Below are positions 1 to 5,671 of a DNA stretch of 5,671 nt, in pieces; position 1 is the stretch's first letter, and every line of letters starts with the position of its first letter. The stretch spans positions 20,882 to 26,552 of the forward strand of contig DNGE01000060.1 of NCBI GenBank assembly GCA_003486705.1, read 5' to 3'. The position numbers were made by a program, and so were the translations under genes. Origin of the DNA: Bacillota bacterium (lineage in GTDB: Bacteria; Bacillota_I; Bacilli_A; MOL361; Turicibacteraceae). The notes below the pieces were generated by a model. It had not been told where the DNA came from. It saw only the letters and a program-made list of their open reading frames with translations, and did no database searches.

Positions 1-770
1 GAATCCATCATTAACATCACTTTTTTCCCTTGATCTCGGAAATATTCAGCAATCGTTGTCGCAACATAGGCTGATTTAATTCGAACTAAGGCTGGCTGGT
101 CTGATGTGGCACAAACCACAATTGTTTTTTTCATCCCATCAGGACCTAAATCACGCTCAATAAATTCTCGAACCTCACGACCACGTTCACCAATTAAACA
201 AATAATATTGATATCTGCTTCACCAAATTTACTAATCATTCCAAGCAACGTACTTTTCCCAACACCAGAACCAGCAAATATCCCCATACGCTGACCTTCT
301 CCAACTGTTAATAAGCCATCAATTGCTTTAACTCCCGTTGAGATAATCGTATCAATGCGGCGTCGCTTCATGGGATTAGGTGGGTCTTGATCAATCGATA
401 AGTAGTTTCCACTTCCACTGAGTGGTTCAATCGGTTGACCTAATCCATCTAAAATTTGACCTAGTAAATGTTCTCCTACATAAACAGTAAATGGCTTCTT
501 AGTCGGAACAACTAATGAATCTGGGCTAATCCCAACTAAGTTCCCAAGCACCATCAGTAACACTTTATCTTCATTAAACCCAACTACTTCAGCAGGAATT
601 AATTCATCTGTTTCTTTATTTACAATGTGGCATACTTCACCAACAAAAGCCTTTAGCCCCTCAACCTCAATGGTTAATCCAACTACTTTTGTTACTTTTC
701 CAATACGCTCATAAAAATGTTGCTTCTTTACAATTCGTTGACAGGTTTCAATCGGAAACGGATTAATCAT
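1..770 (-). CDS. fliI: Flagellar export ATPase FliI, 5' part (gene cut by window edge)
   Basis: This is the N-terminal 256 residues of the ATPase of the flagellar type III export apparatus. FliI is related to the F1 beta subunit, forms a hexamer under the export gate, and releases substrates from chaperones. The frame starts MINPFPIETCQ and has a beta-barrel-like N-terminal domain. The Walker A P-loop AGSGVGKST follows at residues 166-174 (Lys172), then the family signature GERGREVREF at 194-203, with the catalytic-type Glu195. The last visible residues, VMLMMDS, are the Walker B strand, where the window ends; its final Ser codon is incomplete. Family members are usually about 435-460 residues, so roughly 180 are missing off the edge. 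The ATG directly follows the fliH stop (TAGATG), which suggests translational coupling. The family assignment is secure; nothing looks degraded. Confidence 0.96.
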   Translation of the reverse strand, partial: MINPFPIETCQRIVKKQHFYERIGKVTKVVGLTIEVEGLKAFVGEVCHIVNKETDELIPAEVVGFNEDKVLLMVLGNLVGISPDSLVVPTKKPFTVYVGEHLLGQILDGLGQPIEPLSGSGNYLSIDQDPPNPMKRRRIDTIISTGVKAIDGLLTVGEGQRMGIFAGSGVGKSTLLGMISKFGEADINIICLIGERGREVREFIERDLGPDGMKKTIVVCATSDQPALVRIKSAYVATTIAEYFRDQGKKVMLMMD

Positions 771-1493
771 CTAAATCACCACAGCTTCTAATTCTTGAAA
801 TAAATTATCTAATTGTTTTGATAATTGTAAATTAATCATTTCAGATTCTGTTTCAATAACACAACCAAACGGTTCTAAACTTAAATCTTTTAAAATACGA
901 ATGTTTCCATATACACACATCTCTTGTATCTCAGACTCATGCGTCTTTACAACATCATATACGTTTGCATGTGTCTTAATAAAAATTTGTTTACGCTGAC
1001 TAATTTCTTTTAACGCTTCTGATAAAAGGGGCATAATTTTATTTTCAGCCCCTTCTAACTCTTGTAACGTCATCTTCTCTACAATATTTTTCATTAAATC
1101 TAAAAGTTGTGGATTCATGGTATCTAAATATGTTGAGATTTGAGCTTGCGCCTTAAAATACTCTTGCTTTAATGAGTCAAGATGGGCTGTTGACTCTAAC
1201 ACAACCTGCTTAAATCCTTCTTCATGCCCATCTTGCGCTCCTTTTTTATAACCTTGCTCATAAGCTTCATTATAAGCTTGTTTTTTAAGTTGTTCAGCTT
1301 CTAAACGTGCAGATTCAATCAACTGATTTTTCTGCTCCATCGCTTCTTTTATCAATAACTGACTACGTATTTTCGCTTCGCTTACTACGTCTTGCCCACT
1401 TCTAGTTTTAACTTCAATGCCGTGGTCCTCTTTAACCGGAATTCGAATCGGCTTAATTGGAACACTCACTCTCATACTAGTAGATGACTTCAT
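771..1493 (-). CDS. fliH: Flagellar export ATPase regulator FliH
   Basis: FliH (240 residues from the chosen start) is the stator-like partner that binds FliI, restrains its ATPase activity and docks it to the C ring and export gate. Visible features are a charged, Ala/Glu/Gln-rich helix at about 37-77, then three consecutive GxxxG repeats (Gly81, 85, 89, 93 in YEQGYKKGAQDGHEEGF). Such repeats are a hallmark of FliH/YscL proteins. A C-terminal FliI-binding type domain at about 125-240 follows, ending EPFGCVIETESEMINLQLSKQL. I start at the ATG at 1493 because GAGGTGAGGAG lies just before it. The in-frame ATG at 1529 lies within fliF-fliG coding sequence and would add 12 residues (MQEKSLLVEVRR) without a comparable ribosome site. 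The gene overlaps fliF-fliG by 17 bases. Identification rests on the glycine repeats and on position before fliI. Confidence 0.92.
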   Translation of the reverse strand: MKSSTSMRVSVPIKPIRIPVKEDHGIEVKTRSGQDVVSEAKIRSQLLIKEAMEQKNQLIESARLEAEQLKKQAYNEAYEQGYKKGAQDGHEEGFKQVVLESTAHLDSLKQEYFKAQAQISTYLDTMNPQLLDLMKNIVEKMTLQELEGAENKIMPLLSEALKEISQRKQIFIKTHANVYDVVKTHESEIQEMCVYGNIRILKDLSLEPFGCVIETESEMINLQLSKQLDNLFQELEAVVI

Positions 1494-4119
1494 TCTCCTC
1501 ACCTCGACTAATAACGATTTCTCCTGCATCTTCTAAACGACGAATCGTATTAACAATTTCTTGTTGTGCAAGCTCGACATCCATTAATCGAACTGGACCT
1601 AAATAGTCAATTTCCTCACGTAACTTCTCAGCGGCACGAACTGAAATATTCGTCATAATTAAATTATTAACTGTATCTGATGCACCTTTTAATGCAAGAG
1701 CCAGTTTATTTTGATCCACTTCACGAATAACACGTTGAACAGATACTTTATCTAAGATAACAATATCTTCGAATGTGAATAAGTTATCGCGAACTTCCTC
1801 AGCAAGTTTAGGATTTTCTTCAGATAATTTTTGAAGAATTTGTTTTTGCGTCGTACGATCAACTGCATTTAAAATATCCACAACAGTGTTTAATCCACCA
1901 ATATGAGTCATATCTCCCATTACAAGACTTTGTAAACGTGTTTCAATGACACTTTCAACGGCTTCAACGATTTGTGATGACGTATTGTTCATTAATCCAA
2001 TACGCATTGCAACATCAGATTGTAAATTATCTGGTAAATCAGAAATAATTTTAGCTGCCTTATCTGGTGCTAAGTAACATAATACTAAGGCAATTGTCTG
2101 TGGATGTTCATCCATTAACGCATTTAATAACTGCGTCGGTTCCATCTTACGAACTACATCAAATGGTCGACGTTGACGAGTCGTACTCTTAATTTTAAAC
2201 ATAACTTCCTCTGTACGATCTGATCCTAACGCTTTGATTAACGCTTCGCGAGCAAAGTCGAATCCACCTGCAGACATAAAACGTCTTGTTTCCATCATTT
2301 GCGAGAATTCTTCTACAATTGGATACATTTGATTGTGAGGAATCGTTCTAAGTGATGAAATAACGTGAGCAATACGAATAACTTCTTCGTTAGTTAAAAA
2401 CTTCATCGCATCTGCTGTCATTGTTTTTCCGAGCGTAATTAATAGACGCGCTACTTTATCCACCCCATCATATTCAATAGGTCCTACTGTTTTTTCCGCA
2501 ATAACTCGCTCTTCATTTAACCAAGCACGAAGTAACTCAATCGCACCAGTCATATCATTTTCAAAGAATGATGTAATTTCATCCAATACAAATTCATAAC
2601 GTTCTAATTGTTCATTAATATCTGGAACAACTTCTTCGTCGTCTTCTTCCTCTTCTTCACCTTCCGAAGCTATCTGAGCCATGTATGGCATTAAATCATT
2701 TTGAATTGGTCCATATGGATCATTTGCAACCTCAGCAGAATACTGATTTTTTGACTTACGTTTAAACACAAAGAAGATTACGGCAAATAGAATCGTTGCA
2801 ATAATAGTTCCGTATAAGAAATAATCAAATGTTGATAATCCTGCTAACCAGTTACTACTCACATCTGTTTCTTGATCAAATACCGGAGAATTAAATTCAA
2901 CACCCGCAACAGACACAACATCTCCACGCTCACCATCAATTCCAACAATTGACGCTACATGTTGCGAAATCATATCGCTTAATGGCTCCGTCATATCACC
3001 ATTATAAATAACCGAAACAGTAATCTTTTCAATTTCACCAGGTGGCCTTACCGTATGTGTTTCCGTACGATCTGATTGGTAATTCGTTGTATTATTGTAA
3101 TCAATTATACTTTGATCACTTAATGCATCCTCAGATGTTGTTCCATCAATAATATTTCCTAAATTATTATCTAACGGCGCACCATCCTCTGATTCACCAC
3201 TAGTCGTTCCTTCATAACGATTAATCGCTGTCTGTTCACTGACAACCGGCCCCTCTTCATAATCTTCTTTAATTTCTTCTTGTGACGTTTGATTTAAGTT
3301 AACACGAACTGATACCGCAATATCGTTATAACCTAAAACCTTCCCAAGTTGAGCACTTAATTTTTCTTCTAAATACACTTCATAATTCATCTCTTGTGTG
3401 ACACGTTCACCCGAATCATACGATGAATTCAATCCCGCACCACGACTTAATAAATTACCTGCCGTATCAATGACCTGAACATTTTCAGACGTCAAATTAT
3501 TAACAGCACCTGTTGCCAACGCAACAATCCCTTGAACTTGAGCATCTGTCATTTTGGCATTAGATTTTAAATCTAAAATAATGGATGCACTCGCTGCGCT
3601 TGGATCACGCATAAATACAGTGTCCTCACTCAAATTCAAATGAATACGCGCTTCATTAACCACATCTAAAGACTCAATCGAACGCTTTAACTCACCTTCA
3701 AGTGCACGTTGATACATAATCTGACGCTCATCTTCAGTCATACCTAAAGAAGAACTATCAAATAACTCGTAGCCCGTACCACTATTTGGCGCAAATCCAT
3801 TCACTGCTAAATCCATACGGATTGAGTCAACATCCTTCTTCTTTACTAAAATTGAGGAACCACCATCACTAATCTGATAATCAGTCACCCCAACCTCCTC
3901 TAGTAATGTCTTTAATTCTCCAGCCGTTTGCACATCTAAATTTGTATAAATCGGCGTATACTCCGTATTACTAATAACAAAGGCATACAAAAGCCCTGCA
4001 ACGATAGTAGCACTCGCCACACCGACTAAGCCCATTTTTTTATTTTTAGACAGCGAACCCCATCCAGTTGTTAAATTCTTCTTCATGCTTGATAACTCAT
4101 TAGGATTAGTATCTTCCAT
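1477..4119 (-). CDS. fliF-fliG: Fused MS-ring protein FliF and rotor/switch protein FliG
   Basis: One uninterrupted 880-residue frame joins two normally separate motor proteins. FliF part, residues 1-540: cytoplasmic N-terminus, first membrane helix about 29-50, YscJ/FliF ring-building domain about 51-225, and periplasmic FliF C-terminal domain about 245-415 including NYQSDRTETHTVRPPGEI. A second membrane helix (about 433-452) is followed by KRK, a very acidic stretch at 486-500, and the FliG-binding helix at 521-537 (AIELLRAWLNEE). FliG part, residues 551-880: N-domain starting DKVARLLITLG, middle-domain EHPQ motif at 671-674, GG hinge at 741-742, and C-domain with the stator-facing charges Lys811, Arg828, Glu835/Glu836 and Arg844. 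Both halves are near full family length (about 540 and 330). The start ATG has AAAGGGAG 7 bases upstream. No separate fliG lies between this gene and fliH. Residue assignments follow alignment by eye to Bacillus and E. coli FliG. Infer: a membrane ring that carries its own switch ring. Confidence 0.95.
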   Translation of the reverse strand: MEDTNPNELSSMKKNLTTGWGSLSKNKKMGLVGVASATIVAGLLYAFVISNTEYTPIYTNLDVQTAGELKTLLEEVGVTDYQISDGGSSILVKKKDVDSIRMDLAVNGFAPNSGTGYELFDSSSLGMTEDERQIMYQRALEGELKRSIESLDVVNEARIHLNLSEDTVFMRDPSAASASIILDLKSNAKMTDAQVQGIVALATGAVNNLTSENVQVIDTAGNLLSRGAGLNSSYDSGERVTQEMNYEVYLEEKLSAQLGKVLGYNDIAVSVRVNLNQTSQEEIKEDYEEGPVVSEQTAINRYEGTTSGESEDGAPLDNNLGNIIDGTTSEDALSDQSIIDYNNTTNYQSDRTETHTVRPPGEIEKITVSVIYNGDMTEPLSDMISQHVASIVGIDGERGDVVSVAGVEFNSPVFDQETDVSSNWLAGLSTFDYFLYGTIIATILFAVIFFVFKRKSKNQYSAEVANDPYGPIQNDLMPYMAQIASEGEEEEEDDEEVVPDINEQLERYEFVLDEITSFFENDMTGAIELLRAWLNEERVIAEKTVGPIEYDGVDKVARLLITLGKTMTADAMKFLTNEEVIRIAHVISSLRTIPHNQMYPIVEEFSQMMETRRFMSAGGFDFAREALIKALGSDRTEEVMFKIKSTTRQRRPFDVVRKMEPTQLLNALMDEHPQTIALVLCYLAPDKAAKIISDLPDNLQSDVAMRIGLMNNTSSQIVEAVESVIETRLQSLVMGDMTHIGGLNTVVDILNAVDRTTQKQILQKLSEENPKLAEEVRDNLFTFEDIVILDKVSVQRVIREVDQNKLALALKGASDTVNNLIMTNISVRAAEKLREEIDYLGPVRLMDVELAQQEIVNTIRRLEDAGEIVISRGEENEVIY
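1495..1505 (-). promoter_or_regulatory. Shine-Dalgarno of fliH inside the fliF-fliG 3' end
   Basis: The minus strand reads GAGGTGAGGAGA directly before the ATG at 1493. The bases also encode Gly-Glu-Glu near the C-terminus of the fused FliF-FliG protein. The GGTGA core sits 5 bases from the ATG. This site decides the fliH start and implies re-initiation or coupling with translation of the upstream gene. Confidence 0.75.
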
Positions 4120-4159
4120 TGCAGTACTCCCTTTCCAAACTCTTATTTAAAAAAGCCCC

Positions 4160-4186
4160 ATTGTAAATAAACCTTAAATTTGCATG
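4160..4186 (-). repeat. fliE 3' end copy of the imperfect repeat
   Basis: This is the partner of 5494-5521. It covers the final codons of fliE (ATG CAA ATT TAA on the minus strand) and the first 14 bases of the fliE to fliF-fliG gap. Because this copy is partly coding, it is the likelier original if the pair arose by duplication. Confidence 0.5.
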
Positions 4187-4488
4187 TTTTTAATTTCTGA
4201 ATAGGCATCTATTACTTTATTACGAACCTGCGTTGTAAATTCAAGCGCGATTTTAGCTTCTTCCATAGCAATTAACATTCCATGAATATCTTCAGACTCC
4301 CCTACAATAAACTTCTCCGTTTCAACATCGGCCGCATATTGCATTTCATTCGTCTTATTTAAAGCCTGAGAAAAAATATCTGAAAACGTCGCCTTCTCAG
4401 TATCCTGATTTTTTGAAATAAGAGATTGCTGACTTTGTACTTGTTGCGTTACTAATTGATGACTTGCTAAAACATTTGAAATACTCAT
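4174..4488 (-). CDS. fliE: Flagellar hook-basal body adaptor FliE
   Basis: FliE (104 residues) is the small protein at the base of the rod that joins the MS ring to the proximal rod. It is among the first substrates of the flagellar export gate. The N-terminal third is Gln/Ser-rich and variable, as usual. The conserved core is FSDIFSQALNKTNEMQ (35-50), then IHGMLIAMEEAKIALEF (68-84), and the C-terminal signature TQVRNKVIDAYSEIKNMQI (86-104), close to the family pattern QVRNKLVxAYxEIMxM. An AGGGG ribosome site lies 7 bases before the ATG. The gap to flgC is 32 bases and to fliF-fliG 54 bases, the longest gap inside the operon. Its 3' end and the following gap resemble sequence upstream of flgB (see the repeats). 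Confidence 0.95.
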   Translation of the reverse strand: MSISNVLASHQLVTQQVQSQQSLISKNQDTEKATFSDIFSQALNKTNEMQYAADVETEKFIVGESEDIHGMLIAMEEAKIALEFTTQVRNKVIDAYSEIKNMQI

Positions 4489-4520
4489 AATCTAACCCCT
4501 ATCTAGTTAACGTTTTCAAA

Positions 4521-4940
4521 TTAACGTCCAATTTCTAATGCTTTTGTATACATACTCTTAGCTGCATTTACAGCCGTTACGTTTAATTGATACGCGCGTT
4601 GCGCTACCATTAAATCAATGATCTCTGACGTAACATCGACATTTGGCATCGAATAATAACCTTCTTCATTTGCATCAGGATGTGTTGGGTCATAAACTTG
4701 CTTTAATTCCGAATTATCTTCAATAATTCCTGAAGCCTTCACCCCTGATAAAGAACTTGATAAACCATTATTTGCATTTACTAAGTTTTCTTCAAATACC
4801 GCGATTTTACGACGATATGCTTCACCATTCGCTCCACGCGTTGTATTTGCATTTGCAATATTACCTGAAATAACATCCATACGTAAACGTTCTGAACTTA
4901 AAGCACTGGCACTAATATTCATCGCACTAAAAACTGACAT
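4521..4940 (-). CDS. flgC: Flagellar proximal rod protein FlgC
   Basis: FlgC (139 residues) is a proximal rod subunit exported through the flagellar type III system and assembled between FliE/FlgB and the distal rod. The N-terminal rod helix and motif are clear: SALSSERLRMDVISGNIANANTT (12-34). The C-terminal half has the FlgC-specific DPTHPDANEEGYYSMPNVDV (84-103), then MVAQRAYQLNVTAVNAAKSMYTKALEIG (111-138), the paired C-terminal helix. Length is typical of the family. AAGGAAGGA overlaps the flgB stop region and lies about 10 bases before the ATG. Only 17 bases separate the two genes, consistent with co-expression. Confidence 0.96.
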   Translation of the reverse strand: MSVFSAMNISASALSSERLRMDVISGNIANANTTRGANGEAYRRKIAVFEENLVNANNGLSSSLSGVKASGIIEDNSELKQVYDPTHPDANEEGYYSMPNVDVTSEIIDLMVAQRAYQLNVTAVNAAKSMYTKALEIGR

Positions 4941-4957
4941 TTATCGATCTTCCTTCC

Positions 4958-5362
4958 TTAATTCCCTTTAATAACGTAGTGATAGTTATTTAAACTGCCA
5001 TTTACTTTTTGAATTAACGCATTATATTTAATTTGATTCGCAGCCATATTTAATGTCTCTAAATCAACATCCACATTGTTGCCATCTGAATTCATCTTCG
5101 TCGTATCCGACGTTTCAACAACCTTTGCTTCCACACCGAAATCTAAATTCACACCACCCATGTGCAAAGCATCCGTCACATTCATGCCAACACCACTAAT
5201 GCCCATTGCCTTACTAAGTTGACTTTCAAACTCAACCGTCTTTGCCTTATAATTGCTCGTATTCACATTTGCCAAATTGTGAGAAATAGCCTGGTGACGC
5301 AGCGCAGCGGCGTCCACTGCACTCTTTGATAACTGGTAAGTTGAATCATTTATATTAAACAT
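4958..5362 (-). CDS. flgB: Flagellar proximal rod protein FlgB
   Basis: FlgB (134 residues from the chosen start) is the most membrane-proximal of the FlgB/FlgC rod proteins. It shows the N-terminal rod signature HQAISHNLANVNTSNYKA (23-40) followed by KTVEFE. The C-terminal pattern NNVDVDLETLNMAANQIKYNALIQ (95-118) is usual for FlgB. I choose the ATG at 5362 (MFNINDSTYQ) because AGAGGG lies 6 bases upstream and the length then matches relatives (about 130). The in-frame ATG at 5386 adds MCRGRGNA, has no ribosome site and spans the Shine-Dalgarno itself. This is the first gene of the operon as seen here. Confidence 0.96.
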   Translation of the reverse strand: MFNINDSTYQLSKSAVDAAALRHQAISHNLANVNTSNYKAKTVEFESQLSKAMGISGVGMNVTDALHMGGVNLDFGVEAKVVETSDTTKMNSDGNNVDVDLETLNMAANQIKYNALIQKVNGSLNNYHYVIKGN

Positions 5363-5451
5363 CGCATTCCCTCTTCCCCTACACATTACAAATTATTACA
5401 AAAAATAACATATTTGGTTTAATCATATAATATTCCAACAAAATAGACAAC

Positions 5452-5482
5452 ATTATACAAATATTTTTACACTTTTTATCAA
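5452..5482 (-). promoter_or_regulatory. Candidate sigma-A-type promoter of the flgB operon
   Basis: On the minus strand TTGATA (5482-5477) is followed after 19 bases by a perfect TATAAT (5457-5452). Transcription would start near 5445, leaving a leader of about 80 bases before flgB. The spacing is longer than the ideal 17, and the whole region is so AT-rich that such boxes occur by chance. A second, weaker pair, TTGTCT and TATGAT 17 bases apart, lies slightly nearer flgB. I found no clear flagellar sigma-28 motif (TAAA then GCCGATAA). Confidence 0.4.
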
Positions 5483-5493
5483 TTTTTTAACAT

Positions 5494-5521
5494 ATTGTAA
5501 ATAAAACCTTAATTTTACATG
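5494..5521 (-). repeat. Imperfect copy of the fliE 3' end and downstream gap
   Basis: On the plus strand this reads ATTGTAAATAAAACCTTAA then TTTTACATG. It matches 4160-4186 at 25 of 28 aligned positions, with one single-base gap and two substitutions. Weaker similarity continues rightward: ATTTCT after the ATG, then ACGAACTG at 5553-5560 against ACGAACCTG at 4222-4230 at nearly the same distance. On the minus strand this resembles the last codons of fliE, from about QVRNK to the stop, plus about 14 bases after it. It may be a decayed partial duplication or a shared regulatory element. Confidence 0.5.
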
Positions 5522-5542
5522 GTTATTTCTACAAATTATTAT
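5514..5542 (+). promoter_or_regulatory. Candidate plus-strand promoter divergent from the flagellar operon
   Basis: TTTACA (5514-5519) and TATTAT (5537-5542) are separated by exactly 17 bases, with a second -10-like TATACT at 5545-5550. A start near 5549 would give a transcript of about 120 bases that reads through the short frame at 5587-5619 and ends at the hairpin at 5625-5671. The base composition makes chance boxes likely, and the -35 box lies in the copy of the fliE 3' end. Confidence 0.3.
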
Positions 5543-5586
5543 ATTATACTTCACGAACTGACACAATTAGCGAGGGGGTGACATTA

Positions 5587-5619
5587 TTGTTACTTGGTGG
5601 TATTTGGAATAAGCTATAA
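5587..5619 (+). CDS. Possible 10-residue peptide (MLLGGIWNKL), unknown
   Basis: A TTG start lies 5 bases after a strong Shine-Dalgarno, GAGGGGGTGA (5572-5581). The frame reads MLLGGIWNKL and stops at TAA just before a hairpin terminator. In the same frame a GTG at 5578 would give MTLLLLGGIWNKL, but it overlaps the ribosome site. The peptide is hydrophobic with one Trp and one Lys. I do not recognise it. It could be a leader peptide, a small secreted or membrane peptide, or the ribosome site may simply be a chance purine run. The only support is the ordered set of promoter-like boxes, ribosome site, frame and terminator. Confidence 0.25.
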   Translation: MLLGGIWNKL

Positions 5620-5624
5620 CATAT

Positions 5625-5671
5625 AAAAACACTCTAGCCTAATTAAAGTTCAATTAGGTTAGAGTGTTTTT
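5625..5671. terminator. Bidirectional rho-independent terminator
   Basis: Two 20-base arms (5625-5644 and 5652-5671) are inverted repeats around a 7-base loop. There is a single non-Watson-Crick position, 5637 with 5659. In plus-strand RNA this is a G-U wobble, on the minus strand a C-A mismatch, so the hairpin is slightly better for plus-strand transcripts. The core is ACTCTAGCCTAATT, flanked by A5 on the left and T5 on the right, giving a U-tract in either direction. It could end the short plus-strand unit and also block minus-strand transcripts entering from beyond the window, which marks the flgB operon boundary. Confidence 0.85.

Noticed and set aside
106..294. Plus-strand 62-codon frame beginning MAQTTIVFFIPSG
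   Set aside because: It is antisense to the fliI P-loop region, has no ribosome site, and its Ser/Pro/Ile-rich composition is that of a shadow frame.
1494..1529. Longer FliH start at 1529 (MQEKSLLVEVRR extension)
   Set aside because: It lies inside fliF-fliG with no ribosome site close to it, whereas the ATG at 1493 has GAGGTGAGGAG immediately upstream.
2458..2559. FliF-FliG fusion as a simple sequencing or assembly error
   Set aside because: Both sides are in the same frame with no leftover fliG start codon and ribosome site, and a coherent linker joins the domains. It cannot be formally excluded without reads.
2620..2665. Low-complexity run encoding Glu/Asp (residues 486-500)
   Set aside because: Acidic, variable cytoplasmic tails before the FliG-binding helix are usual in FliF; it is not a separate repeat element.
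4120..4173. Possible terminator in the fliE to fliF-fliG gap (GGGGC then T6)
   Set aside because: There is no stable GC stem before the T run; only a weak A-T stem (TTATTTA with TAAATAA) can form.
5363..5386. Longer FlgB start at 5386 (MCRGRGNA extension)
   Set aside because: The extension is translated from the Shine-Dalgarno itself, has no ribosome site of its own, and makes the protein longer than its relatives.
1..5671. tRNA or rRNA genes, CRISPR arrays, transposases, prophage genes
   Set aside because: None are visible: 1-5362 is nearly all flagellar coding sequence, and the remaining right end has only the short signals described.

Overview
This window is the promoter-proximal part of a flagellar basal-body operon, read entirely on the minus strand. 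From right to left the order is flgB, flgC, fliE, a fused fliF-fliG gene, fliH, and the first 256 codons of fliI, which runs off the left edge. The order matches the start of the classic Bacillota fla/che operon (flgB-flgC-fliE-fliF-fliG-fliH-fliI). The DNA is AT-rich, third codon positions favour A/T, and ribosome binding sites are purine-rich and close to the Bacillus consensus. These features point to a low-GC Gram-positive bacterium (Bacillota). I cannot name a genus from this sequence alone.

Layout: 5362-4958 flgB and 4940-4521 flgC encode proximal rod proteins. 4488-4174 fliE encodes the adaptor between the MS ring and the rod. 4119-1477 is one 880-codon reading frame holding a complete FliF (MS ring) followed by an essentially complete FliG (rotor/switch), with no separate fliG. 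1493-771 fliH encodes the export ATPase regulator, and 770-1 is fliI, the export ATPase (partial). Spacing is tight: fliH overlaps the end of fliF-fliG by 17 bases, and the fliI ATG directly follows the fliH stop. This suggests one co-translated message. Together the genes build the base of the motor: the MS ring with its attached switch protein, the FliE/FlgB/FlgC rod base seated on it, and the FliH/FliI export ATPase below it.

The right end (5363-5671) is a non-coding, very AT-rich head region. It holds a candidate sigma-A-type promoter for the operon (minus strand) and a strong symmetric hairpin terminator at the edge (5625-5671). Between them are plus-strand signals for a very short transcription unit: a promoter-like pair, a strong Shine-Dalgarno and a 10-codon frame ending just before the hairpin. 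The same region carries an imperfect copy of the 3' end of fliE and its downstream gap.

The main unusual point is the natural FliF-FliG fusion. It keeps both the FliF C-terminal FliG-binding helix and the FliG N-terminal domain, and shows no convincing internal start for a free FliG. Second is the apparent relic or repeat of the fliE 3' end upstream of flgB.
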